From: Microbaculum marinisediminis
GTDB taxonomy: Bacteria > Pseudomonadota > Alphaproteobacteria > Rhizobiales > Tepidamorphaceae
DNA: 64,000 bases
Direction of reading: 5' to 3'
NCBI RefSeq assembly: GCF_025397915.1
Contig: NZ_JALIDZ010000005.1
Coordinates: 124,001-188,000, forward strand
A program made the translations under genes and the position numbers. Under the pieces are notes generated by a model. The model was not told the DNA's origin. It ran no database searches and worked only from the letters and a program-made list of their open reading frames with translations. Shown here in pieces: positions 51,466-60,692 of this stretch (the stretch's first letter is position 1; each line of letters starts with the position of its first letter).

Positions 51466-52857
51466 TCAGTTCGGATGCACCATCTTCTCCGGCCGGACGA
51501 TCTCGTCGAACTCGGCCTCCGTCACGTAGCCGAGGCGGGTGGCCTCCTCCCGCAGCGTCGTGCCGTTCTTGTGCGCGGTCTTCGCCACTTCGGTCGCCTT
51601 GTCGTAGCCGATCTTCGGGGCGAGGGCGGTGACCAGCATCAGCGAGCGTTCCATCAGCTCCCGGATGCGCTTCTCGTCCGCCTTGATGTCGACGACGCAG
51701 TTGTCGGTGAACGAGATCGAGGCGTCCGCGATCAGCCGGATCGACTGCATCATCGCGTTGGCCATGACCGGCTTGTAGACGTTGAGCTCGAAGTGGCCCT
51801 GGCTGCCGGCGACGGTGATGGTGGTCTGGTTGCCGAACACCTGGCAGCAGGCCATCGTCAAGGCCTCGCACTGGGTCGGATTGACCTTGCCGGGCATGAT
51901 CGAGGAGCCGGGCTCGTTCTCCGGCAGGATCAGCTCGCCGAGGCCCGAGCGCGGGCCGGAGCCGAGGAGGCGGATGTCGTTGGCGATCTTGAACAGCGAG
52001 GTCGCCACCGTGTTCAGGGCGCCGTGGGCGTAGACATAGGCGTCATGGGCGGCCAGCGCCTCGAACTTGTTGGGCGCGGTGCGGAAGGGAAGGCCGGTGA
52101 TTGCGGCAACCTTCGCGGCGAACGTCTCGGCGAAGCCCTTCTTGGTGTTGAGGCCGGTGCCGACCGCGGTGCCGCCCTGGGCGAGGTCGTAGAGGCCGTC
52201 GAGGCCTTCCTTCACGCGCCGGATGCCGAGCTCCACCTGCGCGGCGTAGCCCGAGAATTCCTGGCCCAGCGTCAGGGGCGTGGCGTCCTGCGTGTGGGTT
52301 CGGCCGATCTTGATGATGTCCTTGAATTCCTTCGCCTTCCTGTCGAGCGCGGCATGCAGGTGCTGCAGCGCCGGGATCAGCGACGTATTGAACTCCTCGG
52401 CCGCGGCGATGTGCATGGCGGTAGGGAAGGTGTCGTTGGAGGACTGGCCGCGGTTGACGTGGTCGTTCGGATGGACCGGCGTCTTCGACCCCATCGTGCC
52501 GCCGAGCAGCTCGATCGCGCGGTTCGAGATCACCTCGTTGGCGTTCATGTTCGACTGGGTGCCCGAGCCGGTCTGCCAGACCACGAGCGGGAAGTGGTCG
52601 GTCAGCTTGCCGTCGATCACCTCCTGGGCGGCCTCGGAAATCGCCTTGGCGATCTTCGGGTCGAGGTTGTCCTGCTCCTGGTTGGTCTCCGCGGCGGCCC
52701 TCTTGATGATGCCCAGCGCGCGGACGACGGCCGGCGACATGCGCTCTCCCGAGATCTTGAAGTTGCCGAGCGAGCGCTGGGTCTGGGCGCCCCAGTAGCG
52801 GTCGGCGGGAACTTCGAGCGGGCCGAAGGAATCGGTTTCGGTGCGAGTCGACGACAT
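51466..52857 (-). CDS. fumC: Fumarate hydratase, class II
   Basis: Hydrates fumarate to L-malate in the TCA cycle. The 463-residue protein has [34 protein letters not shown] and the signature [16 protein letters not shown]. The ATG at 52857 gives the usual N-terminus ([27 protein letters not shown]). Confidence 0.96.
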   Translation of the reverse strand: MSSTRTETDSFGPLEVPADRYWGAQTQRSLGNFKISGERMSPAVVRALGIIKRAAAETNQEQDNLDPKIAKAISEAAQEVIDGKLTDHFPLVVWQTGSGTQSNMNANEVISNRAIELLGGTMGSKTPVHPNDHVNRGQSSNDTFPTAMHIAAAEEFNTSLIPALQHLHAALDRKAKEFKDIIKIGRTHTQDATPLTLGQEFSGYAAQVELGIRRVKEGLDGLYDLAQGGTAVGTGLNTKKGFAETFAAKVAAITGLPFRTAPNKFEALAAHDAYVYAHGALNTVATSLFKIANDIRLLGSGPRSGLGELILPENEPGSSIMPGKVNPTQCEALTMACCQVFGNQTTITVAGSQGHFELNVYKPVMANAMMQSIRLIADASISFTDNCVVDIKADEKRIRELMERSLMLVTALAPKIGYDKATEVAKTAHKNGTTLREEATRLGYVTEAEFDEIVRPEKMVHPN

Positions 52858-53023
52858 TCTTGGTGTCCTCAGGCGATTGATGAAGGATTTTCGCCGGCCT
52901 TCTAGCACGCCTTGCCGGGCTTCGGAATTCGCCCGGGGCCGCAAAACGTATCGAATGGATGGATTCTAGGGCGCAAGCCCGGCACGGCTATGCGCCAAGA
53001 CAATGCTGCTGGGGCTATACGGC

Positions 53024-53033
53024 GGGGGGGGGG
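53024..53033. repeat. Run of ten G
   Basis: A mononucleotide run in the fumC-sspB gap, 20 bases beyond the sspB stop. It is prone to slippage or to sequencing error, and no coding frame depends on it. Confidence 0.85.
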
Positions 53034-53052
53034 ATGCGGCTGGGGGGCGCCG

Positions 53053-53634
53053 TCAGGTCTTCTTGCGGAAGGTGTCGAGGCTGACGACTTCGGCGCCCTG
53101 GCTTTCCTGCGGCTCGGCCTCGGCGTCGGCGGCGTCCTCGGCCGTTTCCGCGGCGGGCGCGGCCTTGTCCTTCTTGCGCCTGGCCGGCTTGGCCGGCTTT
53201 GCCGGGGCCGCCGCGTCATCGGGTGCCGCCTCGGCGGCGGGCTCGGTCACCGCGCCGGCATCGTTGGCTTCCTCCGGCAGGCCGGTTTCGAACTGCAGGC
53301 CGAACTGGACGCTCGGGTCGAGGAAGCCCTTGATGGCGGAGTAGGGCACCACCAGGCGCTCGGGGATGCCGTTGAAGGACAGGCTCACGGAAAAGCCGGA
53401 GTCGGTGACCTCGAGATCCCAGAACTGGTGCTGCAGGACGACGGTCATCTCTTCCGGGTAGCTTTCGCGCAGCCGGTTGGAGACGCGCACGCCCGGCGCG
53501 GTGGTCGAGAAGCCGATGAAGAAATGATGGTCGCCGGGAAGGCCGTTCTTGGCGACGTCGGCCAGCACGGTACGCACGACGCCGCGCAGCGCGTCCTGGG
53601 TCAGCAGATCGTAGCGAATGAGATCCTGCGCCAT
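53053..53634 (-). CDS. sspB: ClpXP adaptor SspB
   Basis: A 193-residue alphaproteobacterial SspB. The N-terminal ~125 residues form the SsrA-tag-binding domain (HHFFIGFSTTAPGVRVSNRL, YPEEMTVVLQHQFWDLEV). An acidic/Lys-Pro-Ala linker follows, with a C-terminal ClpX-binding tail (VVSLDTFRKK). It delivers ssrA-tagged proteins to ClpXP. The gene lies directly downstream of ssrA on the same strand. Confidence 0.93.
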   Translation of the reverse strand: MAQDLIRYDLLTQDALRGVVRTVLADVAKNGLPGDHHFFIGFSTTAPGVRVSNRLRESYPEEMTVVLQHQFWDLEVTDSGFSVSLSFNGIPERLVVPYSAIKGFLDPSVQFGLQFETGLPEEANDAGAVTEPAAEAAPDDAAAPAKPAKPARRKKDKAAPAAETAEDAADAEAEPQESQGAEVVSLDTFRKKT

Positions 53635-53674
53635 TGCCTGCCCTGATCGACCCCCGATTGAAATCCCGCTTTAC

Positions 53675-53702
53675 AATGAACACGGCCGTCAGCGCGGCCG
53701 TG
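53675..53702 (-). terminator. Terminator-like hairpin after ssrA
   Basis: An 8-bp stem CACGGCCG/CGGCCGTG with a 6-base loop is followed on the minus strand by TTCATTGT. It separates ssrA from sspB. The T-run is weak. Confidence 0.65.
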
Positions 53703-54012
53703 AAATTAAGTGGAGGCTTCTGTTGCCAGGTGCCTCCGAACCCCGCCTGACGGAGCTAACCCGTCAGGGCTTTGATCGGTGTTTCAAACCGCCTTACGCG
53801 GCCTGAGCAACCGGAGCATAGTTGTCGTTGGCAACTATAAAGATGGCCCGATACGGTGGTACCATGCCGAGCGAAAGTCCGCCCTTTACGCCCTCGTCGA
53901 TCCTGTTTCGCCCCCGCCACAGCCGACCGACATCCGGTTCGATCGGTTCTGGTGGAGGCGCCGGGTACTGCCCCCGGGTCCGATGGGTTTATTCCGACGG
54001 CCGTTTATCGCC
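53703..54012 (-). ncRNA. ssrA: tmRNA, circularly permuted two-piece form
   Basis: On the minus strand the acceptor piece comes first, ending GTACCCGGCGCCTCCACCA at 53950. About 34 bases of intervening sequence follow. The coding piece begins GGGGGCGAAACAGGATCGAC at 53915; its GGGGGCG pairs with CGCCTCC of the acceptor piece to form the acceptor stem. The tag frame starts at resume codon GCC (53832) and reads ANDNYAPVAQAA, with stop TAA at 53796-53794. Pseudoknot-like stems follow to about 53703. The outer 5' limit of the acceptor piece is approximate. It rescues stalled ribosomes. Confidence 0.93.
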
Positions 54013-54132
54013 ATAGTCGGCTCGCGCCGACGCACCCAATATAGGGACGGAATCGGGCCGTGAAAAGGCGCGCGCCCGACCGGAAAAGCGAAACGGGATA
54101 ATCAGATCGCCAAAAAACGGGGGAATTGAGCC

Positions 54133-54948
54133 ATGAGCGTGACGATCGAGCGCAACGGCGGGGTCCGGACCGTCGTCCTGAGCCGGCCGCAGGCGCGCAA
54201 CGCCGTCGATCCCGACACGGCGGAGGCGCTGGTCGCGGCCTTCGACGCCTTCGAGGCGGACGAATCCGCCTCCGTCGCGGTGTTTTGGGGCGCGGGCGGT
54301 ACATTCTGCGCCGGTTTCGACCTGAAGCACGCCGCCGGCGGGGCTGCCGAGATCGGCAATCTTTCGTTCTCCGAGGTGCCTGCCGACGACAGGGTGGGCG
54401 ATCCGGCGGTTGAACCGCGCGGGCCGATGGGACCGACGCGCATGCAGCTGTCCAAGCCGGTGATCGCCGCGGTCTCCGGCCCGGCGGTCGCCGGTGGCAT
54501 GGAGCTGGCGCTGTGGTGCGACATGCGGGTGATGGAGGAGAATGCCTATTTCGGCGTCTACTGCCGCCGCTGGGGGGTGCCGCTGATCGATGGCGGCACG
54601 ATACGCCTGCCGCGCCTCGTCGGCATGGGCCGGGCGATGGACCTGATCCTGACCGGGCGAAAGGTGGCGGCGGACGAGGCGCTGCGCATCGGCCTGTGCG
54701 ACCGGGTGGTGCCGCCCGGACAGGCGCGCGCGGCGGCGGAGGACCTGGCCCACGAAATCGCGCGATTTCCCCAGATGTGCCTGCGGGCCGACCGGGCGTC
54801 GGCCTATGCCCAGTGGGACATGGACATGCGGGCGGCGCTGCGCCGCGAGTTCGAGGGCGGGTTGCCGGCGCTGGAAGCCGAGGCCATCGGCGGCGCGGCC
54901 CGGTTTGCCGGTGGCAAGGGACGCGGCGGCGACTTCAACGCGATTTGA
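54133..54948 (+). CDS. Enoyl-CoA hydratase/isomerase (crotonase) family protein
   Basis: A 271-residue crotonase-fold protein. The oxyanion-hole segments GTFCAGFDLKHA and GPAVAGGMELALWCD are intact. In the segment that usually carries a catalytic Glu it reads FGVYCRRWGVPLIDGGTIRL, with an Asp before GGT instead, so it may not be a classical hydratase. It could act as an isomerase, hydrolase or lyase on an acyl-CoA. Confidence 0.85.
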   Translation: MSVTIERNGGVRTVVLSRPQARNAVDPDTAEALVAAFDAFEADESASVAVFWGAGGTFCAGFDLKHAAGGAAEIGNLSFSEVPADDRVGDPAVEPRGPMGPTRMQLSKPVIAAVSGPAVAGGMELALWCDMRVMEENAYFGVYCRRWGVPLIDGGTIRLPRLVGMGRAMDLILTGRKVAADEALRIGLCDRVVPPGQARAAAEDLAHEIARFPQMCLRADRASAYAQWDMDMRAALRREFEGGLPALEAEAIGGAARFAGGKGRGGDFNAI

Positions 54949-55036
54949 GTTGGCCGCGCCGTCGCGGTGGTGGATGCTGCCTGTCGGTGCTGGAACCGGA
55001 GCCTGTCACCGGGGGCCCTACACCGGGGAGACAACG

Positions 55037-55492
55037 ATGGATCGATCCGCCGTCCTTGCCAGCGTATTCGGCGCGACCGTGCTGGCCGTTGCCTTCGCCG
55101 GTCCGGCGCGGGCGGATGCGATCGACGGGACGTGGTGCGCCGCCGACGGCCGGATCATGGAAATCCATGGCCCCGCCATCACCACGCCGGGCGGCACGGA
55201 GACGATCGGCGACTACAGCCGCCACGCCTTCGCCTACGAGGTTCCCGACGGTGAAACGGCCGCTGGCGCGACCGTGCGCATGGTGCTGGCGAGCGAGGAC
55301 ATCATCCACCTGACAGTCGGCCACCCGAAATTCGGCGCACAGGCCGCCGATCCCGAGGTCTGGCAGCGCTGCGACACGGTCAGCCGGCTTCAGGTCATCC
55401 CCTCGGTCTCGATGTTGATGAGCCGGCCGCAATGCTTGCAGTGGACCGCGTCCGGATCGTGCAGCGTCAGGCCGCAATCGGGGCAGGTGTAG
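55037..55492 (+). CDS. Small exported protein with C-terminus antisense to channel gene
   Basis: A 151-codon frame. The signal peptide ends near ARA-DA (26), and a short beta-rich domain follows (IDGTWCAADGRIMEIHGPAITTPGG, HLTVGHPKFG, WQRCDTVSR) with two cysteines. The natural domain seems to end around residue 118. The last ~34 residues run antisense through the 3' end of the convergent channel gene, a 103-base overlap. The stop may have been lost from its normal place. Confidence 0.65.
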   Translation: MDRSAVLASVFGATVLAVAFAGPARADAIDGTWCAADGRIMEIHGPAITTPGGTETIGDYSRHAFAYEVPDGETAAGATVRMVLASEDIIHLTVGHPKFGAQAADPEVWQRCDTVSRLQVIPSVSMLMSRPQCLQWTASGSCSVRPQSGQV

Positions 55493-56289
55493 CGGACCTT
55501 GTTGGGCCGGAAGACGGTCTGCACCAGCCGCAGGAACAGGGCCACGCCGACCACCATGATGACGATCGACAGCAGGCGGCCGTTGCGGTCCTGCAGGGTG
55601 ATGTCGCCGAACCCCGTCGTCGTCAGCGTCGTCACCGTGAAATAGAGCGCGTCCAGATAGTTGGTGATCTGCGGATTGATCTCGTCCTCGATGACGTAGA
55701 CCAGCGCGGTGATCGTGAACACGAAGACGGCGAGATTGATCAAGCTGTGCAGCATTTCCTCGTTGCGCCGCACGAAGGGCACGTCGCGCCGCAAGTCCCG
55801 CATGACGTGATGGGAGCGCAGCAGCCGCAGCGAGCGCAGCACCCGCAGGAAGGCCAGGTTCTCGAAGAACAGCGGCAATAGCAGCGAAACGATGATCAGC
55901 ATGTCGGCGATCGAGGTGATCTGGAGCAGGTAGGCCGACTTGCTCCGCGATATCCAGAGGCGCGCCACGAAGTCGAGCGTGATCGGGATCACGATGATGA
56001 TGTCGAGGACGATGATCCAGGGCGGATTGTGCAGCGGCGTCGTCAGGACGAAGAACGCGATCAGCGCCAGATCGAAGGCCAGCAGACCGTAGCGGAACCG
56101 GCTCGCCCGCTTGTCGGTCCCCTCGTAGAGGCGGAGGACCTGCGCCTTGCGCTCGCGCCACGCCGCCGCCCGGGGGGATTCCGTCTTTCCCGTCGCGCGC
56201 GCAGGCTTGTCCGTCGCCGGTTTCCGCGCCGCCTTCGCGGCGGCTCCCTCGGCGGTCTTGGCGCCTTGCTTCTTTGCCGCCCTTGCCAT
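55390..56289 (-). CDS. Voltage-gated-type K+ channel with C-terminal zinc ribbon
   Basis: A 299-residue membrane protein. An Ala/Lys-rich N-terminus (1-60) is followed by about six helices (about 66-260). An S4-like segment is AFLRVLRSLRLLRSHHVMRDLRR. The pore has the filter TTTGFGD. The final ~35 residues hold CPDCGLTLHDPDAVHCKHCG, two CxxC pairs that should bind zinc. That tail is unusual for a bacterial channel and could be a redox or metal sensor. Its start ATG at 56289 lies about 70 bases beyond the stop of the cyclase gene. Confidence 0.83.
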   Translation of the reverse strand: MARAAKKQGAKTAEGAAAKAARKPATDKPARATGKTESPRAAAWRERKAQVLRLYEGTDKRASRFRYGLLAFDLALIAFFVLTTPLHNPPWIIVLDIIIVIPITLDFVARLWISRSKSAYLLQITSIADMLIIVSLLLPLFFENLAFLRVLRSLRLLRSHHVMRDLRRDVPFVRRNEEMLHSLINLAVFVFTITALVYVIEDEINPQITNYLDALYFTVTTLTTTGFGDITLQDRNGRLLSIVIMVVGVALFLRLVQTVFRPNKVRYTCPDCGLTLHDPDAVHCKHCGRLINIETEGMT

Positions 56290-56357
56290 GGATGACAGCA
56301 GACCCGATCCCGCTGCCGAGGTCCAGATGCCCGCGGCCGCGGGCTACCCGCGGCGGA

Positions 56358-58130
56358 TCAGTCGGGCAGGCCCGCCTTCGCCAGGCCCTCGCGGATCCGC
56401 TGGGGGTATTCGGGCCGCTGGAACGGCAGGCGGCCGACATGGGCGTCGAACGAATAGCTCGGGTTGATCGTCTTCAACTCGCCCCAGACCCGCCGCGCCT
56501 CGTCGATCTCGCCGAGGTGGCCGAGCGTGGCGGCCAGATAGGCGCGCGACATGTCGGTTTCCGGAACCTGCACAATGCGGGCGCGCAACTCGGCGGCGGC
56601 GGTTTCGTACTTGCCGGACAAAAGGTGGGCGAGGCCCAGGAAATGCAGGTAGCTGTGGCCGTTCGCCGGATCCAGGCGCAGGGCGCGCTCGATCTCCGGG
56701 ACGGCCGCGTCCGGTTGCCCGCCGAAGATGTGGCGGACGCCCTTGGAGTTGATGGCGGGCGCGAAGTTGGGGCTTAGCGCGAGCGCCTTCTCGACCTCGA
56801 TTTCGGACCGGTCGTAGTCCTTCGAGAACCCGGCGGCGACCGAGGCCACGTAGTGGCAGTAGGGATCGTTCGGCGCCTTCTCGACCGCCTGGTCGGCATA
56901 GCGCATCGCGGTCTCCAGCGATCGATCGGGTTCGTCGCTCCAGCGGTTCTGGAAGTCGTAGAGATAGGCCATCGCCATGCCGCCGTAAGATTCGCCGTAG
57001 TCGGGATCGAGCGCGATGGCGCCCTCGAGCAGGGCGACGGCGCTGCGGAAGATCGCGGCGTCCTTGGCCGCGCCGTGCAGAAGGGCGCGGGCGCGCAGGA
57101 CCAGATCATGCGCCTCCACGTTCGTCGTCGCTTCGCCGGACAGGCGGGCGGATTCGGACGCGCTCAGCTTCACCTTCAGCGCGTCGACGATCATCCGTGT
57201 CACCTCGTCCTGAAGCTCGAAGATGTCGGTCAGGTCGCGGTCGTAGCGCTCCGCCCACAGGTGCGCGCCGTTGGCCGCGTCGATGAGCTGGGCGTTAATG
57301 CGCACCCGGTTGCCGGCCCGGCGGATCGAGCCTTCCAGCACCGACTTCACGCCGAGTTCGCGGGCGACCGTGCGGATGTCGATGCTCCGGCCCTTGTAGG
57401 CGAAGCTCGAGTTCCGCGCGATCACGATCAGGCCGGCGACCTTCGACAGGTCGGTGATAATGTCCTCGGAGATGCCGTCGGAAAAATACTCCTGCTCGGG
57501 ATCGCCGGACATGTTGTCGAACGGCAGCACCGCGATCGAGGCCCGGCCATTGGACTTTTGCGCCGGCTCGGGCGCCTGCCGATCCGGCTGGGCGGCCGCC
57601 CCGTCGCCGTCGGGATGCCATTTCCACGTGCGGATGGGGCGGTCGATGTTCTTGGCGCTCACCTCGCCGCAGTCGCTGAAGGCGATGTCGATCCGGCCCT
57701 GGACGCTTTCGTTGACGATCGAGGAGATGCACACGCCGCCGGGCTCCGCCAGGGATTCCAGGCGCGCGGCGATATTGACGCCGTCGCCGTAGATGTCGTC
57801 GCCCTCGATGATGACATCGCCCAGATTGACGCCGATCCGCAGGACGATGCCGTCGTCGTCGGACCCGGCCGCCGCCTTGACCGCGCGCTGGATGGCGAGG
57901 GCGCACCGCACCGCGTCGAGCGCGCTGGCGAACTCGACCAGGGTGCCGTCGCCGACAAGCTTGACCACCCGCCCGTTGTTCTCCGCGACGGTCGGATCGA
58001 ACAGGGCCTCGCGATGGTGCTTCAGCGCTTCGAGCGTGCCGGCCTCGTCGGCCCCCATCATGCGGGAATAGCCGACGACGTCGGCTACCAGAATGGCCGC
58101 GAGCCGCCGATTTGTGCGTATTTCAGGCAT
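56358..58130 (-). CDS. Class III adenylate/guanylate cyclase with TPR repeats
   Basis: A 590-residue protein. Residues 8 to about 175 are a class III cyclase domain (AAILVADVVGYSRMMGADEAGT with metal Asp, NNGRVVKLVGDGTLVEF with the second Asp, GDGVNIAARLESLAEPGG). A TolB-like domain (SIAVLPFDNMSGDPEQEYFSDGISEDIITDLS) and about five TPRs follow. Rhizobia carry many such cyclases. The ATG at 58130 is chosen by domain position. It may supply cNMP to the gated channels at 3.2-5.7 kb, but that is inference. Confidence 0.88.
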   Translation of the reverse strand: MPEIRTNRRLAAILVADVVGYSRMMGADEAGTLEALKHHREALFDPTVAENNGRVVKLVGDGTLVEFASALDAVRCALAIQRAVKAAAGSDDDGIVLRIGVNLGDVIIEGDDIYGDGVNIAARLESLAEPGGVCISSIVNESVQGRIDIAFSDCGEVSAKNIDRPIRTWKWHPDGDGAAAQPDRQAPEPAQKSNGRASIAVLPFDNMSGDPEQEYFSDGISEDIITDLSKVAGLIVIARNSSFAYKGRSIDIRTVARELGVKSVLEGSIRRAGNRVRINAQLIDAANGAHLWAERYDRDLTDIFELQDEVTRMIVDALKVKLSASESARLSGEATTNVEAHDLVLRARALLHGAAKDAAIFRSAVALLEGAIALDPDYGESYGGMAMAYLYDFQNRWSDEPDRSLETAMRYADQAVEKAPNDPYCHYVASVAAGFSKDYDRSEIEVEKALALSPNFAPAINSKGVRHIFGGQPDAAVPEIERALRLDPANGHSYLHFLGLAHLLSGKYETAAAELRARIVQVPETDMSRAYLAATLGHLGEIDEARRVWGELKTINPSYSFDAHVGRLPFQRPEYPQRIREGLAKAGLPD

Positions 58131-58324
58131 GCCCCATTCGTAGCGGATAATCGCTGAAGCCGATAGTCTGGCAATAGCGCCGCGACACGGGACCGGCGCG
58201 CGAAGCACTAGGCCGGTCTGGGGCGTTTTCCCCCGAAGAGCCGGTCCTGCTTCTAGTCGGTGCCGCCACCGCTGAACGCGGCGGCGGAATCGCGTAGACT
58301 GGCGTGCCGAGACTGGAAACCGCC

Positions 58325-59119
58325 ATGCGCCAATATCAAGATCTGCTGCGCCGCATCCTGGATGACGGCCTGGAAAAGGACGACCGCACCGGCACGGGCA
58401 CTCGTAGCGTGTTCGGCCATCAGATGCGCTTCGATCTCGCCGAGGGCTTCCCGATGGTGACGACCAAGAAGCTGCACCTGAAGTCGATCGTCCACGAGCT
58501 GCTGTGGTTCCTGAAGGGCGATACCAACATCGCCTATCTGAAGGAACACGGCGTCAGGATCTGGGACGAATGGGCCGACGAGAACGGCGATCTCGGCCCG
58601 GTCTACGGCCATCAGTGGCGCTCGTGGCCGACACCGGACGGCGGGGCGATCGACCAGATTTCGCAGGTGGTCGCGCAGATCCGCTCCAATCCGGACTCGC
58701 GCCGCCTGATCGTCACCGCCTGGAACCCGGCGGACGTGGAGAAGATGGCGCTGCCGCCGTGCCACTGCCTGTTCCAGTTCTGGGTGGGCGACGGCAAGCT
58801 GTCGTGCCAGCTCTATCAGCGCTCGGCCGACGTGTTCCTCGGGGTGCCGTTCAACATCGCCTCCTATGCGCTGCTCACCATGATGGTGGCGCAGGTGACG
58901 GGTCTGAAGCCCGGCGACTTCGTGCACACGCTCGGCGACGCGCATCTGTATTCGAACCATCTCGAGCAGGCCCGGCTGCAGCTTTCGCGCCCACCGCGTC
59001 CCCTGCCGACGATGCACATCAATCCGGCCGTCACCGACATCTTCGGCTTCGTCTACGAGGATTTCGCGCTGGAAGGCTACGACCCGCACCCGCACATCAA
59101 GGCCGAGGTGGCCGTCTAG
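58325..59119 (+). CDS. thyA: Thymidylate synthase
   Basis: Makes dTMP from dUMP using methylene-tetrahydrofolate. The 264-residue protein has the exact family length from the ATG at 58325. It has the folate/dUMP-binding [16 protein letters not shown] and the catalytic Cys in [35 protein letters not shown] is typical. An in-frame ATG seven codons upstream is rejected by length. Confidence 0.97.
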   Translation: MRQYQDLLRRILDDGLEKDDRTGTGTRSVFGHQMRFDLAEGFPMVTTKKLHLKSIVHELLWFLKGDTNIAYLKEHGVRIWDEWADENGDLGPVYGHQWRSWPTPDGGAIDQISQVVAQIRSNPDSRRLIVTAWNPADVEKMALPPCHCLFQFWVGDGKLSCQLYQRSADVFLGVPFNIASYALLTMMVAQVTGLKPGDFVHTLGDAHLYSNHLEQARLQLSRPPRPLPTMHINPAVTDIFGFVYEDFALEGYDPHPHIKAEVAV

Positions 59120-59150
59120 GCCGCCCCACGGCGTTTTTCCCGGAGCACGC

Positions 59151-59486
59151 ATGCCGATCCATCTGGTGCATCTGATTGTCGCCATCATCGCGGAAGTCAT
59201 CGCGACGTCGGCGCTGAAGGCCTCGAACGGCTTCACGGTGCTGGTGCCGTCCATCGTCGTCATCGTCGGCTATGCGATCGCGTTCTATTTCCTCGCCCTG
59301 ACGCTCAAGGTCATGCCGGTGGGCGTGACCTACGCGATCTGGTCCGGGCTCGGCGTCGTGCTCGTCGCCATGGTCGGGACCGTCCTGTATCGGCAGGTCC
59401 CGGATGTCTGGGCGATGCTGGGGATCGCCCTGATCATGGCGGGGGTCATCGTCATCAACCTCATGTCCAAGACGGTGACGCATTGA
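59151..59486 (+). CDS. Small multidrug resistance (EmrE/QacE-type) transporter
   Basis: A 111-residue protein with four membrane helices and the proton/substrate-coupling Glu15 in AEVIATSALKAS. The TYAIWSGLGVVLVAMVG segment is typical of the QAC subclass. It exports cationic compounds or guanidinium; substrate untested. It lies 31 bases after thyA. Confidence 0.9.
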   Translation: MPIHLVHLIVAIIAEVIATSALKASNGFTVLVPSIVVIVGYAIAFYFLALTLKVMPVGVTYAIWSGLGVVLVAMVGTVLYRQVPDVWAMLGIALIMAGVIVINLMSKTVTH

Positions 59487-59504
59487 AGACGGTCGCGGGG
59501 GACC

Positions 59505-60020
59505 ATGCCGAAAACCGATAGGTCCGGACGCGACGGCCGAATCGCCATACGACCCGCCTGGCCCGGCGAGGCGGGGCTGGTGCTGTCCTTCATCCGGGAG
59601 CTCGCCGAGTTCGAGAAGCTCGGACACGAGGTGACCGCGAGCGAGCAGCGCATCGACCGGGCCCTGTTCGGGCCGATGCCGCGCGCCTACTGCGACATCG
59701 CCGAGTGGGAGGGCGAGCCGGCCGGCTTCGCGCTGTGGTTCTACAATTTCTCGACCTTCCGCGGGCAGCACGGCATCTACCTGGAAGACCTGTTCGTGAA
59801 GCCCGGGTTCCGCGGCAAGGGAATCGGCAAGGCGTTGCTCGCCCGGCTGGCGCGGCGCTGCGTCGAGGAGGGGCTGGGCCGGCTCGAATGGTGGGTGCTC
59901 GACTGGAACGAGGCGGCGATAGACGTCTACCGGTCGCTCGGCGCCGAGGCGATGGACGAGTGGACGGTCTTCCGGCTCAGCGGCGAGGCGCTGGACCGGC
60001 TGGCGGGGCAAGCGGAATGA
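59505..60020 (+). CDS. GNAT N-acetyltransferase
   Basis: A 171-residue acetyl-CoA-dependent transferase. The acetyl-CoA loop is in LEDLFVKPGFRGKGIGKALL, and the RLEWWVLDWNEAAIDVYRSLGAE region resembles diamine/thialysine acetyltransferases. The substrate may be a polyamine or amino acid. Its stop overlaps the folA start by 4 bases or fewer. Confidence 0.86.
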   Translation: MPKTDRSGRDGRIAIRPAWPGEAGLVLSFIRELAEFEKLGHEVTASEQRIDRALFGPMPRAYCDIAEWEGEPAGFALWFYNFSTFRGQHGIYLEDLFVKPGFRGKGIGKALLARLARRCVEEGLGRLEWWVLDWNEAAIDVYRSLGAEAMDEWTVFRLSGEALDRLAGQAE

Positions 60021-60529
60021 CCATTCGACTTTCGATCATCGTCGCCATGGCCGAGAACCGCGTCATCGGGCGCGACAACGGGCTGCCGTGGCGGCTGCCG
60101 ACGGACCTGCGGCACTTCAAGGCGGTGACGATGGGCAAGCCGGTCGTCATGGGCCGCAAGACCTTCGACTCGATCGGCCGGCCGCTGCCGGGGCGCGACA
60201 ACATCGTGGTCACGCGCGGCACCGGGATCGCCTCCGACCAGGTTCACGTCGCCTATTCGCTGGGCGAGGCGGTGGGCCTGGCCGAGGATTTCGCCCGCGA
60301 CCGCGGGCTCGACGAGATCTTCATCATCGGCGGCGCGCAGATCTACGAGGAGGCGATCGGCCGGGCGGAGCGACTTTATGTCACCGAGGTCGCCGGGACA
60401 CCGGACGGCGACGCCCATTTCCCGGTCATCGATCCGAAGGCCTGGCGGCAGGTTTCCCGCGAGGGACCGGTGCAGGGCGAAAAGGATTCCGCGCCGATGA
60501 CCTTCGTGGTCTACGAGCGGGTCATTTGA
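60017..60529 (+). CDS. folA: Dihydrofolate reductase
   Basis: Reduces dihydrofolate to tetrahydrofolate, recycling the product of ThyA. The 170-residue protein has ENRVIGRDNGLPWRLPTDLRHFK, VVMGRKTFDSIGRPLPGR and IIGGAQIYEEAI. It starts at an ATGA overlapping the GNAT stop. Operon thyA-SMR-GNAT-folA. Confidence 0.96.
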   Translation: MTIRLSIIVAMAENRVIGRDNGLPWRLPTDLRHFKAVTMGKPVVMGRKTFDSIGRPLPGRDNIVVTRGTGIASDQVHVAYSLGEAVGLAEDFARDRGLDEIFIIGGAQIYEEAIGRAERLYVTEVAGTPDGDAHFPVIDPKAWRQVSREGPVQGEKDSAPMTFVVYERVI

Positions 60530-60692
60530 AGGGCACTTTTTGTGGGCTGCCGGAGCCGGGCCCGGACAATGCGCGATGGCCGGATGGCTTGTTCACACAA
60601 GGTTAGGCCTAAATGGCCAAATTCGGTGGCCTGTCCGGGGAGGGCTAATCGGTCCGGATGGCGACGAGAACAAATATGACAGGAAAATCAAA

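Noticed and set aside
53773-54063. Three short plus-strand frames
   Set aside because: They overlap the tmRNA gene on the opposite strand and have no homologous look.
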